DNA of 64,000 bases, from the NCBI RefSeq assembly GCF_000185965.1, contig NC_014924.1, positions 3,162,001 to 3,226,000 of the forward strand. Reading direction: 5' to 3'. The DNA is from Pseudoxanthomonas suwonensis 11-1. GTDB taxonomy: Bacteria > Pseudomonadota > Gammaproteobacteria > Xanthomonadales > Xanthomonadaceae. Each line of letters begins with the position of its first letter. The stretch's first letter is position 1. The position numbers and the translations under genes were made by a program. The notes beneath the pieces were generated by a model. It saw only the letters and a program-made list of their open reading frames with translations. It did not search any database and was not told where the DNA came from. This document shows, in pieces, positions 55,255-62,797 of the stretch.

Positions 55255-56295
55255 ATGAGCCGTCCTGTCCGTACCGCCCTTTCCGCCGCCGTGTTCGCGC
55301 TCGTGCTGGGCGCCTGCCAGCGTGGCGACGACACGCCCGCCGCCGACACCACGCCCGCGCCGGAACAGCCCGCCGCGTCCACCGTCGATGCGGACGCACC
55401 GTCCGCCGCCTCGTCCAATCCCTACTGCAGTGGCGAAGCGGGCACCGCGCCGTCGGGCGAACTGGTGGCGCAACGCATCCGCGGCGCCGATGGCGATGGC
55501 GCCAACGGCCTGTACGAGGGCCCGGTGTGGAACGGGCAGGCGCTGTACTTCTCCGACTTCCGCTTCAGCGATGGCTTCCCCTCGCGCATCCGCCGCCTGG
55601 GCGCCGACGGCACCGTGGAGACGGCGATCGAGGACAGCGGCAGCAACGGCCTGGCCCTGGGCAGCGACGGCGCGCTGGTGGCAGCCACCCACGACCGCAA
55701 GGAACTGTCGCGCTACGACCTGGCCGATGGCTCGCGCATCCGCATCGTCGGCGAGTTCGAGGGCCAGCCGTTCAATTCGCCCAACGACCTGGTGATCGGC
55801 ACCGACGGCACCATCTGGTTCACCGACCCGGACTTCCAGCGCTCCGCCGCGCCGGGCGGCCAGCCGAAGACCCGCGTCTACCGCGTCGGCACCGATGGCC
55901 AGGTCTCGGTGGTCGACGACAGCATTGCCAATCCCAATGGCATCGCCCTGTCGCCCGATGGCCGCACCCTGTACGTGGCCGGCGGCGGCGACCAGGGCGT
56001 GCTGCGTGCGTATCCACTGGACGAGGCGGGACAGGCCGGCGCGGGCCGCGACCTCGCCAGCACCGCTGTGCCCGACGGCATGGCGATCGACTGCCTCGGC
56101 AACATCTACCTGACCGAGCACAACAACCGCCGCGTGCGTGTGCTCTCGCCGGAGGGCGACGCGCTGGCCACGATCACGGTGGACGCCAACATCACCAACG
56201 CCGCATTCGGTGGCCCGCAGCGGCGCACGCTCTACCTCACCGGCGCCGGCGCGGTGTGGTCGATCGACCTGGAGGTGGCCGGCCTGCCCTACTGA
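55255..56295 (+). CDS. SMP-30/gluconolactonase-like lipoprotein
   Basis: A 346-residue lipoprotein (lipobox LGAC, Cys21) with an Ala/Pro/Asp-rich linker (to ~60) and a six-bladed SMP-30/gluconolactonase/LRE propeller. EGPVW, FNSPNDLVIGTDGTIWFTDP and NGIALSPDGRTLYV blocks carry the metal-binding Glu/Asn/Asp residues. It should hydrolyse a sugar lactone in the periplasm. It lies 15 kb from the xylan locus, but a periplasmic xylonolactonase role would complete the oxidative xylose branch; that is speculation. GGAG precedes ATG. Confidence 0.85.
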   Translation: MSRPVRTALSAAVFALVLGACQRGDDTPAADTTPAPEQPAASTVDADAPSAASSNPYCSGEAGTAPSGELVAQRIRGADGDGANGLYEGPVWNGQALYFSDFRFSDGFPSRIRRLGADGTVETAIEDSGSNGLALGSDGALVAATHDRKELSRYDLADGSRIRIVGEFEGQPFNSPNDLVIGTDGTIWFTDPDFQRSAAPGGQPKTRVYRVGTDGQVSVVDDSIANPNGIALSPDGRTLYVAGGGDQGVLRAYPLDEAGQAGAGRDLASTAVPDGMAIDCLGNIYLTEHNNRRVRVLSPEGDALATITVDANITNAAFGGPQRRTLYLTGAGAVWSIDLEVAGLPY

Positions 56296-56319
56296 TCCAC
56301 GCCTGCACCCGCGCAAAAG

Positions 56320-56347
56320 AAAAGCCCCCGCATCGCGGGGGCTTTTT
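56320..56347. terminator. Bidirectional rho-independent terminator
   Basis: AAAAGCCCCCGC - ATC - GCGGGGGCTTTTT: a GC stem flanked by A-run and T-run, serving both the SMP-30 gene (plus) and fadL (minus). Confidence 0.92.
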
Positions 56348-56367
56348 GTTGCTGCCTGTCGCTTCGA

Positions 56368-57819
56368 TCAGAACTTGTAATTGATCGAGGCGGCCAGGAT
56401 GTCGCCACCAACGTCGTACTTGCCCTGCAGGGTGCTGCCGGTGGGCGAGACCAGGCTGATGGCCGGCTCGTTGGTGAACAGGTGGGTGTAACCGAAGTTG
56501 TATTCCACCTTCTCCGACGGGGTCCAGCCGATGCCCAGCGACAGCCACTTGCGGGTCACGTCCGGCACGCGCACGTCGCGGTGGGCGTAGCTGGTCGGGG
56601 TCTCGTCATAGGCGACGCCGGCACGCAGGGTGACGGTGTCGGACATGCGGTACTCGGTACCGATCGAGCCGAAGGTGGTGTCGTTGTAGCCGAACTCCAG
56701 CACCGCGTCGGCCTGGTTGGAACCGAAGTCGACGGTGACCTGGTCGAACGCACTGGACCAGGCGGTGCGGCTGATGTCGGCCATGATCTTCCACTGGTCG
56801 TTGACCGCGTGGGTCACGCTCAGGGTGGCGGAGGCCGGCAGGGTCACGGTGGCGCGGCCGTCGGTGTCGACGTACTGGCCCGGGGCGGACTGCGCCAGCA
56901 CGGCCGCGGCGTTGGCCGGGACCAGGAACTCGGCGTCGCCGCCGGTGATCTTGTGCTCGACCTTGGAGCGGTAGCTCAGGGCGATGTGGGTGTGGTCGGT
57001 CGGGCTGAAGGTACCGCCCAGCACGTAGCCGAAGGCGTTGTTGTCGCCGGAGATGGTCATGCGGCCATCGGCGGCGCCCGGGGTGAAGCCCATGGCCGCC
57101 ATCTGCGCCGCGGCGGCCTGGGCGGCCTGGGCGGCCTGGGCCGGGGTGCCACCGGCGGCGAGGACCGTGGCGGCGGCCTGCTGCTGGGCGCTGCCGTTGA
57201 TCGCGGTGCCGAAGTCGATCGCGCTGCTCAGCTCGATGGTCAGGTGCTCGACGAACACGCTGGCGCCGAAGGACACGTACGGGTTGAGGTCGTACGAGAA
57301 CGAAGCGCCCAGGTCGATCGCCTTCAGGTCGGTCTTGATGCCGTGGTAGCGGCCGATCCAGTCGGTGTCGTACTCGGTCTTGAACCCGAACGGCACCTGC
57401 AGCGACACGCCGAAGTGCATGTTGTCGTTCTCGCCGAAGGCGCGGTGGAAGTAGGCCGCCGGGACCGGCGCGATCATGCCCGCGTCGCCGCCGTTGCCGC
57501 CGGAGACCGGCTGGCCGGTGCCCGGGCCGTTCGGGCCGTTGTGGCGGGCGGAGTAGTCCTTCAGGTCAGCGGAGAAGCTGATCGCGGCCAGGTCGGCCTG
57601 GAACTGGGTGCCCTCCAGCAGGCGCATGGAGGCCGGGTTGGTGGCGACCACCGAGGCATCGCCCTCGGCGCTGGTCGAGCCGGCGAAGGCGCGACCCAGG
57701 CCCTTGGCGCTGTTCTCCTTCAGCTGGAACGCGGCGGCGTCGGCGTTGCCGCAGGCCAGCGCGCCGGCGATGCCGAGGGCCAGCGCGGAAAGGCGGGTGA
57801 AGCTGTGGGCGTAATGCAT
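56368..57819 (-). CDS. fadL: FadL/OmpP1-type outer-membrane transporter
   Basis: A 483-residue FadL-family beta-barrel for uptake of hydrophobic compounds such as long-chain fatty acids. Signal peptide to about residue 29 (GNADAAA); mature N-terminus FQLKENSAKGLGRAFAG with the family NPA motif (VATNPASMRLL) that forms the plug. Ends with a terminal Phe (ASINYKF), as outer-membrane barrels do. One loop (~205-240) is unusually Ala/Gln-rich (QAAQAAQAAAAQ). Single gene with its own promoter region upstream and a shared terminator downstream. Confidence 0.93.
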   Translation of the reverse strand: MHYAHSFTRLSALALGIAGALACGNADAAAFQLKENSAKGLGRAFAGSTSAEGDASVVATNPASMRLLEGTQFQADLAAISFSADLKDYSARHNGPNGPGTGQPVSGGNGGDAGMIAPVPAAYFHRAFGENDNMHFGVSLQVPFGFKTEYDTDWIGRYHGIKTDLKAIDLGASFSYDLNPYVSFGASVFVEHLTIELSSAIDFGTAINGSAQQQAAATVLAAGGTPAQAAQAAQAAAAQMAAMGFTPGAADGRMTISGDNNAFGYVLGGTFSPTDHTHIALSYRSKVEHKITGGDAEFLVPANAAAVLAQSAPGQYVDTDGRATVTLPASATLSVTHAVNDQWKIMADISRTAWSSAFDQVTVDFGSNQADAVLEFGYNDTTFGSIGTEYRMSDTVTLRAGVAYDETPTSYAHRDVRVPDVTRKWLSLGIGWTPSEKVEYNFGYTHLFTNEPAISLVSPTGSTLQGKYDVGGDILAASINYKF

Positions 57820-58017
57820 GTTGCGCTTTCTCCGGAAAGACGTTGATTGTTGTTGTTACCAGCGCCGGTGGAGTGCTCCCCGGGGTGCCTCCGTCCGTCG
57901 GAGCCCCCTCCCGACATACGACGCCGTACTGGAATATAAGCATGCCTTTAACCCATAAATAACGCTGCACTGCCGCAAAAGGCGTGCACGCAGGGGACAA
58001 GGTCGCCGTCGATCGGG

Positions 58018-58023
58018 GATAGT
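58018..58023 (+). promoter_or_regulatory. -10-like GATAGT before rhomboid gene (leaderless)
   Basis: GATAGT ends 7 nt before ATG 58031; no SD in TGCGCGC. Confidence 0.45.
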
Positions 58024-58030
58024 TGCGCGC

Positions 58031-58735
58031 ATGTTCGTCTCATTGCCTTCACGCCGTAAGCCTTCCCCGCGCTGGGCCACCCCCCTGCTGTTCGCCGCGC
58101 TGTGGCTGGCGTTCCTGTGGATGCTGGGGCGTCCGGACGAGGCCCGGCGCAGCCTGTGGATGGCCTGGGGCGCCCTGGGCCGGGACCTGGCCGGCGGCCT
58201 TCCATCCTGGGGCGCATGGCTGGCGGCGCTGCAGGACGGCAGCATTTCGCGCCTCTTCACCGCGCTGTTCCTGCACGCCGACTGGGCCCACCTGCTGGGC
58301 AACCTGGTGTTCCTGCTGATCTTCGGCCTGCCGGCCGAGCGGGCGATGGGGCCGTGGCGGTTCCTGCTCCTGTTCCTGGCCGGCGGTGCGATCGCCAACC
58401 TGGCCGCGGTGATCGTGATCGACGATCCGCACCGCGCGGTGATCGGCGCCAGTGGCGCGGTTTCGGCGGTGATCGGTGCGTACCTAGCCCTGTTCCCCGG
58501 CGCGCGCCTGGGCGTGGTCCTGCCGCTGGGCCTGTTCCTGGAATTCGTGCGTGCGCCGGCGTTCCTGCTGATCGGCATCTGGGCGGTGCTGCAGGTGGTG
58601 TTCGCCTACATCGGCCCGGCCTTCGGCGAGGTGGCCTGGGCCGCGCACGTGGCCGGCTTCCTGTTCGGCGTGGTGTTCGCCCTGCTGGTGCGCGCCGGCA
58701 TCGCCCGGCGCATGCGCCGGCAGAAGGGCTACTGA
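58031..58735 (+). CDS. Rhomboid family intramembrane serine protease
   Basis: A 234-residue rhomboid with about six membrane helices. Catalytic Ser141 in GASGAV and His206 in AAHVAGF; HADWAHLLGN (82-91) is the conserved His/Asn segment of TM2. Full length for a bacterial rhomboid. Substrate unknown. Probably a leaderless mRNA. DUF1820 gene follows 81 nt downstream. Confidence 0.92.
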   Translation: MFVSLPSRRKPSPRWATPLLFAALWLAFLWMLGRPDEARRSLWMAWGALGRDLAGGLPSWGAWLAALQDGSISRLFTALFLHADWAHLLGNLVFLLIFGLPAERAMGPWRFLLLFLAGGAIANLAAVIVIDDPHRAVIGASGAVSAVIGAYLALFPGARLGVVLPLGLFLEFVRAPAFLLIGIWAVLQVVFAYIGPAFGEVAWAAHVAGFLFGVVFALLVRAGIARRMRRQKGY

Positions 58736-58816
58736 GCGACCACCAGGCCCCCGGCCGGGCTTGGAAACGCCGCGCCAGTCCCCATCCTGCAGCCATCCCG
58801 ACGGAACCCTCGCACC

Positions 58817-59137
58817 ATGGCCAAGCCGCTGTACAAGGTCACCTTCCTCAACCACGGAAAGGTCTACGAGCTTTACGCCCGCCATGTGGGGGGAAGCTCG
58901 CTGTGGGGCTTCACCGAGGTCGGCGAGCTGGTGTTCGACGTGCACGAGGGCCTGGTGGTCGATCCCACCGAGGAGCGCCTGCGCGACGAGTTCGGCAATA
59001 CGAAGATGCTGCACCTGCCGATGCAGAGCATCATCCGGGTCGAGGAAGTGGAGCGGAAAGGCCAGTCGGCGATCCGCGACGCGGCCACCGGCGAGAAGGT
59101 GGTCACGCCCTTCCCGCTGCCGGCCAAGCCGCGCTGA
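58817..59137 (+). CDS. DUF1820 family protein
   Basis: A 106-residue protein of the DUF1820 family: KPLYKVTFLNHGKVYELYAR opening, WGFTEVGELVF, and IPM-like LHLPMQSIIRVEEV centre. Function is unknown; close relatives occur across gamma-proteobacteria as small cytoplasmic proteins. No cysteine and no membrane segment. Convergent with ctpA, 18 nt apart. Confidence 0.9.
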   Translation: MAKPLYKVTFLNHGKVYELYARHVGGSSLWGFTEVGELVFDVHEGLVVDPTEERLRDEFGNTKMLHLPMQSIIRVEEVERKGQSAIRDAATGEKVVTPFPLPAKPR

Positions 59138-59155
59138 GGGCGCGGCCGGCCGCGG

Positions 59156-60607
59156 TTACTCGCGACGCGCCGCCGCCGGTGCAGCCGCCACGCCAGCCAG
59201 CTTCTTCAGTTCGGCCAGGGCCGCGGTGATCGGCGCATCGCCGGGCAGGGGCGAGCCGGGCTGGTAGCCCTCGCCTTCCTCTTCGCCGCGCAGGTGGCCG
59301 GGCAGGGTCGCCTCGGTCACGGTGCGCGGCGCACCGGTCGGGGCAGTGCCGCCGATCAGCTTGGGATCCGGCTGCAGTTCGACATCGGGAACGATGCCGC
59401 TGGCCTGGATCGAGCGCCCGCTGGGCGTGTAGTAGCGCGCGGTGGTGAGCTTGACCGAATCGCCATTGCCCAGCGGCAGCAGGGTCTGCACCGAACCCTT
59501 GCCGAAGGTGCGGCTGCCGACCACGCGCGCGCGCTCGTTGTCGCGCAGCGCGCCGGCCAGCACCTCGGCGGCGCTGGCCGAACCGGCATCCACCAGCACC
59601 ACCACCGGCGCGCCCTCGAGGCGGTCGCCGCCGGTGGCGTCGAAGCGGGTATCGCTGGCCGGCACGCGGCCGCGGGTGCTGACGATCGCGCCGCTCTCCA
59701 GCAGCTCGTCGGCCACCTGCACCGCGGCGGTCAGCAGGCCGCCGGGATTGCTGCGCAGGTCCAGCACCAGGCCGCGCAGCCTGCCACCGGCCTTGGCCTG
59801 CAGCTCGTCGACGTGCTTGCGGAAATCGGCGCCGGTGTCGGCCTGGAAGGTGCTCAGGCGCACGTAGCCGTAGCCCGGCTCGAGCATCCGGCTGCGCACG
59901 CTGGTGACGCGGATGGTCTCGCGCTGGATCTCCAGGTCGAACGGACGATCGCGGCCCTCGCGCACGATGGTGATGCTGACCTTCGAGCCCGCCGGGCCAC
60001 GCAGCGGTTCGCTGCCTTCGATCTGAGCGATCGGCTTGCCGTCGATGGCCACGATCACGTCGCCCGCCAGCACGCCGGCGCGCGCGGCGGGCGTGCCGTC
60101 GATCGGGGCCACGATCTTCAGGGTGCGGTCCTGCTGCTGCAGCAGTTCCACGCCGATCCCCTCGTAGGCGCCTGAGGTCTGCTCGTCGAAGGTCTCGGCC
60201 TCGTCACGGTCCAGGTAGGCGCTGTGCGGGTCGAGGTCCATCAGCAGGCCTTCGATCGCCGACTGCATCAGGAAGCGGTCGTCGACCGGATCGACGTAGG
60301 CCTCCTTGATCGCGCGGTACACGGCGACGTAGCGCTGGATCTCCGCCATCGGCACGCGCGAACCGGTGGCGTCGCCGCCGTCCGGATCGTCGGTGGCCGG
60401 CACTGGCGCGGCGGCATCCTCGCCCTCGCCCTCGTCCTGGTGTTCGTGGTCGTGCGCATCCTCCGCATCCACCGGTTCGGGCTGTGGCGCGACGCCCTCG
60501 ACCGGAGCCGACTGGACGGGAGACGGGTCCCGCGGCGCTTCCAGGGCCAGGCCAGTGAACGGCATGGCGAGCAGCAGCAGGGGCAACAGCACGGGGGCAG
60601 GACGCAT
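59156..60607 (-). CDS. ctpA: Carboxy-terminal processing protease (S41)
   Basis: A 483-residue exported S41 protease. Signal peptide to ~22 (GLALEA), then an Asp/Glu/His-rich linker (HDHEHQDEGEGED, 52-64) that is unusual, a PDZ domain (~145-220), and catalytic Ser343 in GSASAAE with Lys370 in FGKGSVQ. Follows envC by 77 nt on the same strand, the usual envC-ctpA order in this group, pointing to envelope or peptidoglycan maintenance. The start at ATG 60607 gives the only clean signal. Confidence 0.92.
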   Translation of the reverse strand: MRPAPVLLPLLLLAMPFTGLALEAPRDPSPVQSAPVEGVAPQPEPVDAEDAHDHEHQDEGEGEDAAAPVPATDDPDGGDATGSRVPMAEIQRYVAVYRAIKEAYVDPVDDRFLMQSAIEGLLMDLDPHSAYLDRDEAETFDEQTSGAYEGIGVELLQQQDRTLKIVAPIDGTPAARAGVLAGDVIVAIDGKPIAQIEGSEPLRGPAGSKVSITIVREGRDRPFDLEIQRETIRVTSVRSRMLEPGYGYVRLSTFQADTGADFRKHVDELQAKAGGRLRGLVLDLRSNPGGLLTAAVQVADELLESGAIVSTRGRVPASDTRFDATGGDRLEGAPVVVLVDAGSASAAEVLAGALRDNERARVVGSRTFGKGSVQTLLPLGNGDSVKLTTARYYTPSGRSIQASGIVPDVELQPDPKLIGGTAPTGAPRTVTEATLPGHLRGEEEGEGYQPGSPLPGDAPITAALAELKKLAGVAAAPAAARRE

Positions 60608-60684
60608 CGACGACTCCAGGCGCGCGGACAGTGCGCACGCCCCGATTATGCTGCAGCGCGTTGTAAATGCGGCTTGAACCCGCG

Positions 60685-61974
60685 TCAGCGGCGCTGCAGC
60701 CAGGCCGAGGGATCGACCGGCTTGCCGTCGCGGCGCAGCTCGAAGTACAGCGCCGGACGGCCGTGGCCACCGGAGCTGCCCACCCGCGCCACCGGGTCGC
60801 CCTTGCGCACGCGGTCGCCTACGTCGCGCAGCAGGGCGTCGTTGTGCGCGTACAGGCTCATGTAGCCGTTGCCGTGGTCGATGATCAGGATCAGGCCGTA
60901 GCCGGTCATCCACTCGGAGAACACCACGGTGCCGTCGGCCACCGCGGTCACCGGCGCGCCGGCGGCGGCACCGATCAGCACGCCGCTGCTGCTGCGTCCG
61001 TCCGGCAGCTTGCCGCCGAAGCGGGCCAACAGGTCGCCACTGGCCGGCCAGCCGAGGCCACCGACCTTCGGCGGCGGGGTGGTGGCCGCCACCGGTCCAC
61101 GCGGCTTGCTGCCCTCGCGCGGCGTGGCCTGTGTCCGCCGCGCCTGTTCGCGCGCCTTCTGCTCGGCGGCGCGCTTCTCGGCCGCGGCTCGGGCGGCGGC
61201 CGCACGCAGGTTCTTCAGCAGCTGCTCCAGCGACTTCGCATCCTGGCCCAGGGCCTTCTCGCGTTCCTGGCGGTCCTGGTAGCGGGTGTCCAGCTCGCTG
61301 AGCAGGGCGGCGCGCTGGCCGCGGTCCCGCTTGAGCGCGGCGATCTTCTCCTGCTGGGCGGCGCGCAGCGCCTCCAGCTCGGCACGACGCTGGGCGATGC
61401 CCTCCTCCACCGTCTGCAGTTCGTCCAGCGAGGCGGACAGCGCCTGTACCTGGCGCGCGTGCTCGCGCTGGGCATAGCGGTGGTAGGCCAGGGCGCGCTG
61501 GGCGTCGGCGGCGCGGTCCTGGGCCAGCAGCAGCTTCAGCGGGGCCTTGCCGCCGAGCGTGTACGACGCGCGCAGCAGCGCGGCCAGGCGCTCGCGGGCC
61601 TGGTCCTGGTCGGCCCTCAACCGGTCGCGGCGCTGTTCCAGCTCGGCCAGCACCTGGGTTTCACGCTGCAGGGCGGCCTCGGTTTCGGCCAGTTCGCGGG
61701 CGCTGCGGCCCAGCTGCTCGTCAGCGCGGCGCAGGCGGGTGGCGGCATCGCCGCGCTGGCCCTCCAGGCGACGGCGCTCGCGGGCGATCTCCTGCAGCTC
61801 CGCCCGCACCTTGCGCAGTTCGCGCTCGGCGGCGGTAGGGTCGCGCTTCTCCTGGGCTTGGACCAGGCCGCAGGCCACGGCCAGCAGGACGCCCAGCATC
61901 GGCCAGCGCCATGCACCGCGTGGGCGTTGGGGTCCTGGCCCGGGGAACTGGCGACGCTCGCGCGGTTGGGGCAC
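60685..61974 (-). CDS. envC: Murein hydrolase activator EnvC (LytM domain)
   Basis: A 429-residue EnvC-type protein: signal near residues 25-41 (LGVLLAVACGLVQAQ), a long coiled coil (~45-290; AERELRKVRAELQEI onwards), linker, and a C-terminal degenerate LytM/M23 domain (GWPASGDLLARFGG, IIDHGNGYMSLYAHND) that activates amidases at the septum. The start is unsure. GTG 61974 is preferred because a -10-like TACAAT (62009-62014, minus) lies inside the longer version that would begin at ATG 62031; neither start has a good SD. Confidence 0.88.
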   Translation of the reverse strand: MPQPRERRQFPGPGPQRPRGAWRWPMLGVLLAVACGLVQAQEKRDPTAAERELRKVRAELQEIARERRRLEGQRGDAATRLRRADEQLGRSARELAETEAALQRETQVLAELEQRRDRLRADQDQARERLAALLRASYTLGGKAPLKLLLAQDRAADAQRALAYHRYAQREHARQVQALSASLDELQTVEEGIAQRRAELEALRAAQQEKIAALKRDRGQRAALLSELDTRYQDRQEREKALGQDAKSLEQLLKNLRAAAARAAAEKRAAEQKAREQARRTQATPREGSKPRGPVAATTPPPKVGGLGWPASGDLLARFGGKLPDGRSSSGVLIGAAAGAPVTAVADGTVVFSEWMTGYGLILIIDHGNGYMSLYAHNDALLRDVGDRVRKGDPVARVGSSGGHGRPALYFELRRDGKPVDPSAWLQRR

Positions 61975-62008
61975 GCCTGGGAGATCCAGTGACTTCAGAC
62001 AGGTGCGG

Positions 62009-62014
62009 ATTGTA
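62009..62014 (-). promoter_or_regulatory. -10-like TACAAT for envC
   Basis: Minus-strand TACAAT lies 35 nt upstream of GTG 61974. If it is the real -10, the longer ATG 62031 start is excluded. Confidence 0.4.
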
Positions 62015-62061
62015 GCCAAGCGTGGTGACATGGCGCGTACAGATCGCTCCCAGGAGGCCCC

Positions 62062-62727
62062 ATGGCCCGCTCCCGCATCCTTACCCTCGCCCTGCCCCTG
62101 CTGCTGGCCATGCCGGCGGCCTGGGCCGCGGAGGACATCAGCAAGGTCAACGGCAGCATCGAGGTTTCCGCCGGCAAGGCGTACGGCGAGCTGGAAACCG
62201 TCAACGGCAGCGTGGTCATCGGCGAAGGTGTCGAGACCGGCGATGCCAGCACCGTGAACGGCAGCATCAAGGTCGGCGCCAACGCCAAGGTCGGCGGCCT
62301 GGAGACGGTCAACGGCGCGATCCGCGTCGGCCGCAACGTGGAAACGCGCGGCGGCATCGAGACCGTCAACGGCGGCGTGTTCGTCGACCGCGGCAGCACG
62401 GTCGGCGGCAACGTCGAGACCGTCAACGGCGCCATCGGCCTGGTCGAGACCCGCGTCCGCGGCGACGTCGAAACCGTCAACGGCGATGTCACCGTCGGCA
62501 TCGGCTCGGTGGTCGGCGGCGGCATCAGGATCAGCCGAAGCTCCGGCTGGTTCCAGTCCGCACCCAAGCGCAAGCCGCGCGTGGTGCTCGGCCCGCGCGC
62601 CGTGGTCGAAGGTCCGCTGAGGTTCGAGCGCGAAGTGCGCCTGTACATCCACCGCACCGCCCGCAGCGGCCAGATCACCGGTGCCGAGCCGGTCGTGTTC
62701 GATACCGATACCGCGCCGGAAGAGTGA
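62062..62727 (+). CDS. Exported 18-residue-repeat beta-helix-like protein
   Basis: A 221-residue exported protein, CAGGAGG-type SD before ATG. After the signal peptide (~1-23, AAWAAED) there are seven VNG repeats at residues 29, 47, 65, 83, 102, 121 and 139, spaced 18 or 19 residues, with the pattern ETVNGxIxVG. An 18-residue coil suits a beta-solenoid (left-handed helix or bactofilin/DUF4097-like). A basic C-terminal part (PKRKPRVVLGPRAVVEGPL) follows. Function unknown; divergent from envC. Confidence 0.8.
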   Translation: MARSRILTLALPLLLAMPAAWAAEDISKVNGSIEVSAGKAYGELETVNGSVVIGEGVETGDASTVNGSIKVGANAKVGGLETVNGAIRVGRNVETRGGIETVNGGVFVDRGSTVGGNVETVNGAIGLVETRVRGDVETVNGDVTVGIGSVVGGGIRISRSSGWFQSAPKRKPRVVLGPRAVVEGPLRFEREVRLYIHRTARSGQITGAEPVVFDTDTAPEE

Positions 62728-62761
62728 ACGTGGGGCGCCGCAGCCGCGGCGCGCTTGCCTA

Positions 62762-62767
62762 TAGAAT
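62762..62767 (+). promoter_or_regulatory. -10-like TAGAAT before M28 peptidase gene
   Basis: TAGAAT 30 nt upstream of the ATG, inside the left edge of an inverted repeat (62768-62776 with 62789-62797). A normal SD (GAGGGAG) is present. Confidence 0.45.
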
Positions 62768-62797
62768 CGGGACTCCGCTGTCCGCGAGGGAGTCCCG

